A stretch of 32,592 nucleotides of DNA from CAYFJO01 sp964343305. GTDB taxonomy: Bacteria; Planctomycetota; Planctomycetia; Pirellulales; Pirellulaceae. Position numbers and translations under genes: made by a program. The stretch's first letter is position 1. Each line of letters starts with the position of its first letter. This document shows, in pieces, positions 18,111 to 25,937 of this stretch. The notes beneath the pieces are model-generated. The model made no database searches, was not told the origin of the DNA, and saw nothing but the letters and a program-made list of their open reading frames with translations. Location: positions 1-32,592 of the forward strand of contig CAYFJO010000076.1 in assembly GCA_964343305.1 (NCBI GenBank), given 5' to 3'.

Positions 18111-20960
18111 ATGACAAATCCTTTCGGTAGCCGGACTCGTGAGAGTTCGGCAGGACTGAAGTCTCACGACTTCAGCTACTCCACCCTGCCAATTCTCTTC
18201 TTCGCGTTGGCCTTCCTAGGCGTCGCGACGATCTCCAACGCCGAGATCACCGCCGTGCCCTGCCCCGTGGTGCCTTATTCCATGTGCGGGATCGACCTGG
18301 ATCGGGACGGAACGTGCGAACTGCTCGCAGGCGGGCTTAATGAAGACGCAATTTGCGCGGTGACGATGGGCGGGCGAGTGCTATGGAAATACAACACAAA
18401 GGGCATGCCGTTCGAGATCGAGGCCGGCGACATCGACGGGGATCGGCTTCCGGAGATCGTGGCCACCATCGCCCCGTCGAAGTCAGAGATCATCGTTCTC
18501 GATCGAAGCGGCAGATTGATCAGAACGATTTCTCCGCCGGTCATCGTCACCCAGTTGGAAGTCGCAGACCTGAACGGAGACTCCGCGGACGACATCATCG
18601 TTGCCGGTTATGGCGGCAAGGTCGTTGCGTACGACCGCCAGGGCAGGACGCTGCTGGACAAGACCGTTGACGAGCACAACATGAACAGGCGGATGATCGG
18701 CCTTGAGGCAGGCGACATCAATGGCGATGGCCAGACCGAGATCGCCTGGTACACCTACGGCGCACAACTGGGCATCATGGATGCAGCGGGGAAAATCACG
18801 AAGAAGAGTTTGCTTCGTGATGTTTCATTCTGCTCGCTTTGCGATTGCAAGGACGTTGATAGCGACGGGAAATCCGATCTGATCATGGCGCCGCCTGCCC
18901 TCGGCATTTCCCCTTTTGGCGATCGCGTGAAGGTGGAGAATCATCGCAAGGTGCTATGGTCGAAAACCATCAAAGATACCAGGCAAGAGGTTCTCGCCAT
19001 CGCGGACGGCAAACGCAAATGGCCCATGGCATACGGCGGCGCCAGGAGTGCAAAGGCAGGGAACTTCACCGACAGCGACGGCCTGGAAATCGCGAGTTTC
19101 AATTCCGATGGCAAATTCAATCTGCTCGACAGCAGCGGCAAGGAAATAATACGGACCACGACAACGTATCCGTTCCTGAGAATCGAAACAGCGGACATCG
19201 ACAATGATGGAACGGATGAAGCCTTGCTGTCGAGACTGCACTATCGGACTGTCTACGTGATTCGATTCCAGGACGACACACAACGCGAGATCGAACAACT
19301 GATGTCGCGCGATTTCGTGACGGACAACGTGGACAATCTGCTCAGCCAGATCGATCGCATCAAAACGAAAAAGGTGCGGGCGAAGAACCATGATGAGAAA
19401 CTGCACGTCCTTTGTGGGCTGGAAGTGCCAGCCGCGGAGAGGCTCGGTGGCGGGCAGTGGATGCTGAACGCCAACAAAAGAATGAAGGAATTGGCGAACG
19501 AAAACGTCGATTACTGTTGGTATTTTCCCATCTACGAACGCGGCGTGAGAAGGGATGCCAAGGGCGGCATCGACCCGCATGCGATGAAGTTCAAGGAACC
19601 GCAAGCGAAGCTGCTGGAGAGGGCTCGGCGGTTCGAGAAACATGCCGTCAAGTTCTATCCGATCATAAGCTGGCACGGGTTGCCGCTGGTGAGCATGGAT
19701 ACCGTGGAGAAGCTCTTGGAGGCGGCACCGACGGCCTGCCAGGGCTTTGTGACCTGGGAAACACGTTCGAATTATCCAAGCGGAGTCTGGTGGGACTTTC
19801 TCGAGCGGATGACGAAGGTGGCTCGCCTTTGTGCCGACCACCGGAAGAAGCTGTTGTTCGGAGAGGAGGCGCCGTTTTGGCTTGCGCTGGTGCGGGATCC
19901 CAAGGCACGGGCCATGCTTCTCAAGCCGGAATTCAAGGACGTGATCGTGCCGTGCCTCAAGACATGTAGCCCCTACATGGTCGGCAGTGAGATTTCGGCG
20001 TACGTCGGCTCGATGATGCAAAATGAGATCGAGGCATGGGGCATCACGAGCGAGGAGGATTTCTTTCCCTTTGAGCTGGGCCTGTACCGAGGCTGCCCTG
20101 ACGATGTCGTCATGCGCCAGGAAGTGATGGCGGAGGCATTGGGCGCGAGCTACATCATGATCGAAGGCGGCCACGTGTACTTCGATGCACTCAACAGAAA
20201 AGGGGACCCCACCGCACCGGCGATCTTCGGGGCGACTGGAGTGAGACGATCCAGGGAGGCGCGCAGGGAAAGGCTGTCGTATGAGCTGTTCGCCAAGGGT
20301 GTGGTGGGGCCCGTGAAGGCTGGGGATCTGCTGAGCATCGCACCGGTAGGATTCCGCATGGCCAAAAGTCCCAAGGTCGACGCCTTTCCAATCCTGCATC
20401 GTGCGTATGGAGAACATCTGTTCGGCGGCGAGGGACTCGTCGACTACTGCGTTGTCAGCGTGCTGTTCAACTCCGGCGATTACTCGATGTCGCGAAACCT
20501 CTACGGCGCAAACAAGCTGATGAATGGGCTGTTTCCCGAAAACAAATACGGCGTAATTCCCATCTTAGGCCCCCGTGCTGACATCTCAGGCGTGACAGGC
20601 ATCGAGGCGACGTTCGATTCCGATGGGGAACATGTCTTCTGGGGCGGCAAAAGGATGCACGCCAGAGACGCGATCGCCAAGATCAAGCCGGCATTCGAGC
20701 GGGCGGCAGCGAAGTTGCCTTTCAGAGCGGATGGCGTATTTGTGTCGGCAAGGCGTGACGGCAAGGACTATCAGGTTTTCCTCATGGACACGGAAATCTT
20801 CGCACCGGTCAACATCGAGACGACTGTCGCGACCACAGTTCCGAACCTGGCTTGTTACGACGAACTCACAGGGGGACAGTTGGAAGTTCGCGACAACAAT
20901 GTAACGCTCACCGTCCCCGCTGGGGCTTTCCGTCTGCTGCGATTTGTATCTGAACAATAG
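18111..20960 (+). CDS. FG-GAP repeat protein with GH98-like domain, paralogue B
   Basis: 949 residues, a tandem paralogue of the preceding gene. It has the same order: export signal, FG-GAP loops (about 60-390; DLDRDGTCE, DIDGDRLPE, DLNGDSADD, DINGDGQTE, DVDSDGKSD), GH98-like domain (about 435-720) with the candidate catalytic E550 (VTWETRSNYP) and E655 (FPFELGLYRG), and a terminal beta domain. The signal peptide sits about 11-15 residues deeper than in paralogue A, because two palindromes (18131-18175) lie between the start codon and the hydrophobic core. The ATG is 9 bp after the previous stop and has no strong ribosome site, so coupling is likely. The gene ends (TAG, 20958-20960) almost at the point where a truncated esterase begins. 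Ends of the two paralogues are nearly identical in DNA while the middles differ. Confidence 0.8.
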   Translation: MTNPFGSRTRESSAGLKSHDFSYSTLPILFFALAFLGVATISNAEITAVPCPVVPYSMCGIDLDRDGTCELLAGGLNEDAICAVTMGGRVLWKYNTKGMPFEIEAGDIDGDRLPEIVATIAPSKSEIIVLDRSGRLIRTISPPVIVTQLEVADLNGDSADDIIVAGYGGKVVAYDRQGRTLLDKTVDEHNMNRRMIGLEAGDINGDGQTEIAWYTYGAQLGIMDAAGKITKKSLLRDVSFCSLCDCKDVDSDGKSDLIMAPPALGISPFGDRVKVENHRKVLWSKTIKDTRQEVLAIADGKRKWPMAYGGARSAKAGNFTDSDGLEIASFNSDGKFNLLDSSGKEIIRTTTTYPFLRIETADIDNDGTDEALLSRLHYRTVYVIRFQDDTQREIEQLMSRDFVTDNVDNLLSQIDRIKTKKVRAKNHDEKLHVLCGLEVPAAERLGGGQWMLNANKRMKELANENVDYCWYFPIYERGVRRDAKGGIDPHAMKFKEPQAKLLERARRFEKHAVKFYPIISWHGLPLVSMDTVEKLLEAAPTACQGFVTWETRSNYPSGVWWDFLERMTKVARLCADHRKKLLFGEEAPFWLALVRDPKARAMLLKPEFKDVIVPCLKTCSPYMVGSEISAYVGSMMQNEIEAWGITSEEDFFPFELGLYRGCPDDVVMRQEVMAEALGASYIMIEGGHVYFDALNRKGDPTAPAIFGATGVRRSREARRERLSYELFAKGVVGPVKAGDLLSIAPVGFRMAKSPKVDAFPILHRAYGEHLFGGEGLVDYCVVSVLFNSGDYSMSRNLYGANKLMNGLFPENKYGVIPILGPRADISGVTGIEATFDSDGEHVFWGGKRMHARDAIAKIKPAFERAAAKLPFRADGVFVSARRDGKDYQVFLMDTEIFAPVNIETTVATTVPNLACYDELTGGQLEVRDNNVTLTVPAGAFRLLRFVSEQ
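18131..18175. repeat. Two palindromes in frame in a signal-peptide region
   Basis: The hairpin ccggactc-gtga-gagttcgg (one mismatch) at 18131-18150 is followed by the perfect hairpin ctgaagtc-tcac-gacttcag at 18156-18175. Together they encode RTRESSAGLKSHDFS near the N-terminus of paralogue B. Paralogue A lacks this segment. The second unit resembles a dispersed planctomycete repeat that I recall from intergenic DNA. Confidence 0.65.
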
Positions 20961-20967
20961 AACTAAC

Positions 20968-21408
20968 TTAATGCTGGGACTGACCGATCACTCTGCCAAC
21001 TTGGAAGGCAACGGCGGCCATTCCGATCAGTCGAGTCGCGTTCAAGCAGTGGTCAACTTCTTCGGACCGACAGAGATGGCCGAATGCTATAGCGAGAGTA
21101 GGCTGGACTGGCTGTTCCGGCTGCTTCTCGACGGAACGCCGGACGAAGTTCCCGATCGCTACAAGGCATCAAGCCCGGTGACGTATGCCAGCCAAGACGA
21201 TCCGCCGGTGCTGACAATCCAAGGCGATCTGGACGTGATCGTACCGGTCAGCCAGGCAGATTTGCTCGACGCCAAACTGAAAGAAGTGGGAGCTTCCCAC
21301 ACGCTGATGATCCTGAAAGGCCAACCGCACGGAATTCGAGGCAAGTATCAGGAGGAAGCGTTCCAAGCGACATTCGCGTTCTTGGATAAACACCTGAAAG
21401 GGCAGTGA
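20968..21408 (+). pseudogene. 5'-truncated alpha/beta-hydrolase (esterase) remnant
   Basis: The readable part (about 146 residues, from LMLGLTDHSANLEGNGGHSD to the stop) matches the second half of BD-FAE/Aes-type esterases: RVQAVVNFFGPTEM, SPVTYAS, then the catalytic Asp in IQGDLDVIVP and the His in KGQPHGI. In intact relatives the nucleophile motif G-x-S-x-G stands just before (L)xLMLGLT. Here that half is absent and replaced by the end of the GH98-like paralogue B. The frame does continue upstream to a TTG inside paralogue B, but no proper start or ribosome site is seen. Without the Ser it cannot be an active hydrolase. It may still be transcribed by read-through from the operon. Confidence 0.8.
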
Positions 21409-21750
21409 GCGGAAACGTTAACTCCAAGAATGCGAGCGCAAACGGGAGCGGACTCTCGTAAGGAAAAAAACGGCGACGAGCGTTTTGTGGTGTGCTATAT
21501 AGATCTTGCACAGGTACTAAGAGAAAAACGTCGCTAGCACTTAGCAGCGCCCGACCACGAGGCAAGTCAATCTCAGCATTTGTTTTTCCACTACGATTTC
21601 CACAATCCGTGCCGATTTGTTGCGTGATTCTCTCATTTTCAACAAGATAAGTGTTATCGCAAGATCACTCTTCTCAAGAAGGCTGGATTCGTTTCGAATG
21701 AACCTTCCAGAGCAACAACCACTCGCTCATTACGGGTAAGGAGCTGAAAC
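21409..21750. other. Intergenic gap before the lipase gene
   Basis: 342 bp with no credible reading frame. It holds the second copy of the dispersed 19-bp motif (21500-21518). The sequence is AT-richer than the flanking genes and presumably contains the promoter of the 21751 gene. I could not place -35/-10 boxes with confidence. Confidence 0.5.
21500..21518 (+). repeat. Copy 2 of a dispersed 19-bp motif
   Basis: Reads tagatcttgcacaggtact, 18 of 19 identical to 4321-4339. Same orientation and also intergenic, 233 bp before the lipase start. Confidence 0.5.
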
Positions 21751-23103
21751 ATGAAGGGAACTCGGTTCGCGTTGACTAGTCTTGTTTACCTTATCACTTG
21801 CTCGGTGTTGACGATCTCATCCAGTTTGCACGCGAGCGAGAAGTCGACGACGTCGGTGACCTTGCTGTTGCCGGGCATGCAGTTTGATTTGAAAGACCCA
21901 ACGCTTTCTTTCGGCACGGCGCAGAAGACCAAGAAGGGCATGCGGTGGAATGGATTGATCGGCGCGTTGAATTCGTCGGGCCATCGCTTCGGCGGAGTTG
22001 TTCGCCCGCGGGGAGCGGACTTGAGTCTTCCGAGATGCTTGGACAAAAAGGGCGTTGTGGGCGATCCTCGCAAAGCAAAGCTGTTTGCGCTGGACTACTC
22101 GTCGAGCGCCAACGTAGATGGGCTGGCGTACAAAACGTTGGAGCTTGCGGCGTGCCTCGAATCGTTGCGGAAGTACACGGGGTGCGACAAGGTCCGGATC
22201 GTCGCGTTCAGCGCGGGCGGTCTTGTGGCTCGCGTTTATCTGCAAAGTGCTTTGCCGAAAGTGGCCTATGAGGGCGACATCGATCGACTGATTACCATCG
22301 CAACTCCGCACTTGGGCAGCACCAAGGCAGAACATTGGGGCGACTTTCTGGGCACGCGAGCGTCGTGCCTCAAACCTTCAAGCGAATTGGTTCGCCGATT
22401 GAACGATGATTTGGAACTGCCAAGAGATGTTCGTTACGCCTCCGTCGTGGTACGCGGCGTCAAGGTTGGTGTGACCGGGCTGCAAGACAAGAAGCAAGAT
22501 CTGTTTGAGCGTTTCGTTGACGAGAAGTTTCTCAGCAATCTGCCGCTGGACTATCAGAAGGGTAGCGACCAGATTGTCAACGTGTGGAGTCAAAATCTGG
22601 CAGCGACGAACGCCGCGCGGAAATATGAGGCCGCACACAAACGCCCCGTACAATTTGTGTTGGCACGCGTGGACGATCCAACGCCGAGCGATTGGGTGCC
22701 CTACGATACCAGCGTCCACGAAGTCGCGCCATGCGATGGATCGGTCATCAATCTGGTCAAGTCGTTGTTGTGCGACGGCGCGGAATGCTGGGACGGCCTC
22801 GGACGCAAGTCGCGTTCGAGGACGATTCAGCGTCACGCGTCGAACTGTGCATATGGGATCGTTGAAGATGCGATGTCCCAGAGACACAGGTATTCGGAAG
22901 TGTACGACACCAACATTACGAGCCTTCGCCACCAGGGAAACAAAGGCAGTGTCTACACGTTTACGTTTTGCGGCAAATCAAAATCACGATGGCGCGCGAT
23001 GTCATGTGCTGGTTCAACGGCGGAATTCGCCGGCTGGATGCACCTCAAAATCGATAAGTACGGCCGCGTCGTGGATTGCGACTATCGGGTCACAAAAAAG
23101 TAG
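21751..23103 (+). CDS. Secreted PGAP1-like lipase/esterase
   Basis: 450 residues with a signal peptide (about 1-29, ending LHA). An alpha/beta-hydrolase fold is indicated by LLLPGMQFDL near the start, the nucleophile elbow AFS154AGGL, and the lipase signature ITIATPHLGSTKAEHW. Catalytic Asp and His are not certain: APCDGSV (about residue 330) resembles the GDGxV motif near the active site, but a clear His partner is not obvious. The last 110 residues (Arg/His/Cys-rich, with CNC-like and CAGSTAEFAGWMHLKIDKYGRVVDC segments) form a separate small domain that I do not recognise. Ribosome site AAGGAG about 7 nt upstream. The stop lies only 7 bp from the stop of the convergent 23111 gene, so the two transcripts must overlap or end inside each other. 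Confidence 0.78.
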   Translation: MKGTRFALTSLVYLITCSVLTISSSLHASEKSTTSVTLLLPGMQFDLKDPTLSFGTAQKTKKGMRWNGLIGALNSSGHRFGGVVRPRGADLSLPRCLDKKGVVGDPRKAKLFALDYSSSANVDGLAYKTLELAACLESLRKYTGCDKVRIVAFSAGGLVARVYLQSALPKVAYEGDIDRLITIATPHLGSTKAEHWGDFLGTRASCLKPSSELVRRLNDDLELPRDVRYASVVVRGVKVGVTGLQDKKQDLFERFVDEKFLSNLPLDYQKGSDQIVNVWSQNLAATNAARKYEAAHKRPVQFVLARVDDPTPSDWVPYDTSVHEVAPCDGSVINLVKSLLCDGAECWDGLGRKSRSRTIQRHASNCAYGIVEDAMSQRHRYSEVYDTNITSLRHQGNKGSVYTFTFCGKSKSRWRAMSCAGSTAEFAGWMHLKIDKYGRVVDCDYRVTKK

Positions 23104-23110
23104 CCCGGAA

Positions 23111-25354
23111 TCACTCGCCTTCTTCGAACCACGTCACGTGAACGCTGCCATTGAGCATTTGCCAGCGAATGTCGTTTTCAATGGCCAGAATGTCCAGCAT
23201 CACATCCAGTGGCATTTTGTGAAGAGCACACGTGACGGAGTGCCTACGAAGCTTGTCGTCGTCCGTGGGAAACGTCATTTGGATTCCGGTTTTTTCCTTG
23301 AGAAAATCGGCAACGGTTTCAAGTTCCGCATTTCGCACAACAAGTCTCAGATCCGTCGTTGAACTCAATTTGTCTCGAATGTCCTTTGGGAATTTCTTTC
23401 TTCGCTCGGCGCGTGATTCGCTGAGCTGTTGCATTTGGGCAACCTGTTTCTCCTTGCCGACGTAAATGACGTCATTGTCGGCGTCCCAAGCCAAGTCGGC
23501 CAAGTGCGACATGTAATCCATTGCCCAGCCTAGCGATGTGCGACGCACGTCCATCGTGATGCTCGTCTCCCGTGCGGAACTCAACACGTAAAACGGTACT
23601 CGGTGACGATCACCAAAGTATTCGAACACGTCCACCAACGGAGTTTCAATGAATTCAAGGCGCGTGTCCTCAGCCAATGCCTTGGCGACCGAAGAGTCAG
23701 CCTCGGCTAGCCGCGCAATGCGCTGGGCACGCGTGTCGTTTCTTTTGCTGAAAGTTTTGATGTCTTCTTTCGACCCGATGATGATGTGTTGTTCTGAGAC
23801 GGCCCAATCGAACTTCAGCAACATGGACATGCGCGTGAGAATGAGGTGAAGTGGCCCGTCCATCGTCAACGTGACGGGTTGCTGGCCAAATCCCTTCAGG
23901 AGTTTGACCGCCATGCCGTGTCGATCACTCAAATACTCACACACGTCATACAACGGCGTTTCGATAAAATCGGATTTGCTGTCTTCTCGCAACGTCGCGT
24001 GAATCGGATTCTCATCTCCCGGAATTTTGGCCAAACTTGTCGTAATCAAATCATTTGTGGCTTTGATGCTGTCCGGCGAGCCGATGAAGTACGTCTCGCC
24101 TCGCAAATCGTCGAATCGAAACGGAGTTTCTTTCAAGACCGCTTGAAGCACCTCTTGCCAAGTTCCTTCGATATGGATTGTCGTGGTTTTGGCATACTCC
24201 TGAACCTCCTCATCGACCCAGATCGACAGACCAATCTGATTCTGAAGATCGGCGACGGCCTGTCCCAAGGCAACGCCCTTGTAGTCGACAGACGTTGTTC
24301 TTCGCAGGAGACTCATGAGGATCTCGTCGTTAGTCTTGCCCGCTCGGCGTGCCGCCAAGCGGTAGTATTGCGACGGCGCGCGATGCAAAACAGCTTGCAG
24401 AATCGGATCGGACTCCGTCATCGGCGACGATCGTTTACAAAGATTTCCGATCGCCGGCAAAGTGAACGTCCATGAACCCGCGATCTGAGCCGTTTGAATG
24501 TTTTCCACCAGTTGCTCAAGCAGTTCGGACCGCCTTTTATGTTCTGGCGGCAGCCCACCAGAAATGTAGGATTCAAAAACTCTGATCTGCCAAGCCAAGT
24601 CTCTCGCGCTCTTGCCGCTACGACGTTTGAGAATGGAGTCCAACAGATCAAAGTCAAGTTGATCTTGTTTGACGTGACCTGACCGCACAAAACCGAGATA
24701 GCCGAGCGAGTACAGATTGATGAACTTCTCGTTGGCTTCGATCCGCTGTCTCCACGGCGCGGAGGGATCTTCGGCACGTTTCGATGCGATGACCGTTTCA
24801 AACAAGCCGCTCCAAATCTCTTTCCGTTTGCGCCATTCAAACTGCCACGGCATGCCAAGGACTTCCTTGTATTTGCGAGACATCCTGCGAAACGCCGCGG
24901 CATCGTCGCCTGGGCTTGTTTCAAATTCCTTTTCCAGTCGCGCGACCAGGGACTTCGGCGTTTCGCCGTCCCTCAGTTTCCAATCGCGACGAGCAAGGCT
25001 GGCCACACCCGTGATAAACGCTTCCTCAGGATCTGCTTCACCACGTTCGACCATGGACATCGCCGCCTCAAAGAAAACTGCGTCATGTTCGGACAGGAGC
25101 ATTTTTTTAACGACGGCCTCGGCCTTGTTTAGGAGCGCGCGAGCCAAGATTTGCCGCCTTTGCTTTTCGGTCATTTTTCCACCAAACGGATCTGCTCCGA
25201 CACCAAACGGGTCCGCCGCGCCACCGGCTCCACCGCCAAATGGATCTGCCGCCACCAGGCGTCGCCCTTGGCCTGCAAACGTCACGAATAAACAAAGACA
25301 TGCCACGAACCAAGCGTTGCGATTGGCCATGATCAACCGGTTCATTGTCGACAT
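23111..25354 (-). CDS. Exported protein with four secretin/STN-like modules
   Basis: I chose the ATG at 25354 (747 residues): GGGAGA lies 7-8 nt upstream, and a signal peptide follows (WFVACLCLFVTFAG, about residues 16-29). A Gly-rich DPFG repeat (about 38-63; DPFGGGAGG, DPFGVGADPFGG) comes next, then a helical region with a low-complexity charged character (about 65-350). The C-terminal 400 residues hold four copies of a beta-alpha-beta module resembling secretin N/STN domains: (1) VDYKGVALGQAVADLQNQIGL; (2) FIETPLYDVCEYLSDRHGMAV; (3) FIETPLVDVFEYFGDRHRVPF; (4) LRLVVRNAELETVADFLKEKT. Each is followed by a strand pair ending in VxIGS/VYVGK-like turns. No secretin channel domain follows. Possible roles are periplasmic scaffolding or ligand binding. 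Function unknown. Confidence 0.8.
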   Translation of the reverse strand: MSTMNRLIMANRNAWFVACLCLFVTFAGQGRRLVAADPFGGGAGGAADPFGVGADPFGGKMTEKQRRQILARALLNKAEAVVKKMLLSEHDAVFFEAAMSMVERGEADPEEAFITGVASLARRDWKLRDGETPKSLVARLEKEFETSPGDDAAAFRRMSRKYKEVLGMPWQFEWRKRKEIWSGLFETVIASKRAEDPSAPWRQRIEANEKFINLYSLGYLGFVRSGHVKQDQLDFDLLDSILKRRSGKSARDLAWQIRVFESYISGGLPPEHKRRSELLEQLVENIQTAQIAGSWTFTLPAIGNLCKRSSPMTESDPILQAVLHRAPSQYYRLAARRAGKTNDEILMSLLRRTTSVDYKGVALGQAVADLQNQIGLSIWVDEEVQEYAKTTTIHIEGTWQEVLQAVLKETPFRFDDLRGETYFIGSPDSIKATNDLITTSLAKIPGDENPIHATLREDSKSDFIETPLYDVCEYLSDRHGMAVKLLKGFGQQPVTLTMDGPLHLILTRMSMLLKFDWAVSEQHIIIGSKEDIKTFSKRNDTRAQRIARLAEADSSVAKALAEDTRLEFIETPLVDVFEYFGDRHRVPFYVLSSARETSITMDVRRTSLGWAMDYMSHLADLAWDADNDVIYVGKEKQVAQMQQLSESRAERRKKFPKDIRDKLSSTTDLRLVVRNAELETVADFLKEKTGIQMTFPTDDDKLRRHSVTCALHKMPLDVMLDILAIENDIRWQMLNGSVHVTWFEEGE

Positions 25355-25545
25355 GATTACGTTCTCCCGTTTCAATTCTTCGCACCCTGAGCGTCTTATT
25401 AGAATTGAACGTGAGTTGAATGTCACGATCTCTCGCCGTTTTACGCGGGACGTTCAGAAGAGTTTAAATGTCGCGGTGTGAATGATGGGTGTGTTTCACC
25501 GCTGGGGGGCGGTCATCTAAATAGGCTTACGCGATTTGGGCCGAT

Positions 25546-25568
25546 GCCGCTTACTTTACGCAAGCGGC
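25546..25568. repeat. Short perfect hairpin
   Basis: gccgctt (25546-25552) pairs with aagcggc (25562-25568) across 9 nt. It is the first of three hairpins in the divergent gap 25355-25937. This gap contains no gene and should hold both divergent promoters. Confidence 0.4.
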
Positions 25569-25609
25569 GTTCACCTTCAACCTGGATATCTGCCCGAAAG
25601 ATCTTGCAT

Positions 25610-25695
25610 GCCACCGCGTTCATCGCGGCGGTACTTGACCTTTCCCCCCATGGATTCAGGTCAAAGGTGAAAACTACCGCAATGAACGCGGTAGC
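25610..25695. repeat. Nested palindromic element
   Basis: Outer arms 25610-25628 and 25677-25695 match in 17 of 19 positions (core accgcgttcat). They enclose an inner stem ttgacct/aggtcaa (25635-25641 and 25658-25664). It has the structure of a large REP-like unit and sits between divergent genes. Confidence 0.6.
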
Positions 25696-25737
25696 ATCGC
25701 AGCGCTGGCACGAATGAAGTCAGGTGGAAAGTGAAAT

Positions 25738-25758
25738 CCGCGGGAATGATTCCCGCGG
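25738..25758. repeat. Perfect 10-bp palindrome
   Basis: ccgcgggaat and its exact complement attcccgcgg separated by one g. A strong hairpin in either strand, 180 bp before the 25938 start. It could be a repeat core or a regulatory site. Nothing in the sequence decides between these. Confidence 0.55.
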
Positions 25759-25937
25759 CATCCGGTGGTCCAAATTCCCGCAAGGCTATTAAGGTGGATA
25801 CCATCCGATAAACGGCTCCCGGCAAAAATTCCAATGAGTCAAAAATGCAGACAGAATTCCTGAAAAACAAGTTCGGGGCTGATAAAATACTCTCACACAA
25901 ACCGCTAACTCCATTCCTACCTCGACGAGCACTCCAA

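Noticed and set aside
20944..20967. TTG start of the esterase frame inside paralogue B
   Set aside because: These codons belong to the end of paralogue B in another frame. The homology begins after its stop, so this is a truncated gene and not a new start.
25355..25426. Upstream extension of the secretin-like gene
   Set aside because: The ATG at 25354 has a good ribosome site and directly precedes the signal peptide.
25546..25758. Possible CRISPR array because of repeated hairpins
   Set aside because: The hairpins differ from each other and lack regular repeats, spacers of even length and cas genes.
25845..25937. Upstream extension of the SMP-30-like gene
   Set aside because: It would put 31 polar residues before a clear signal peptide. 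The ATG at 25938 is the better start.
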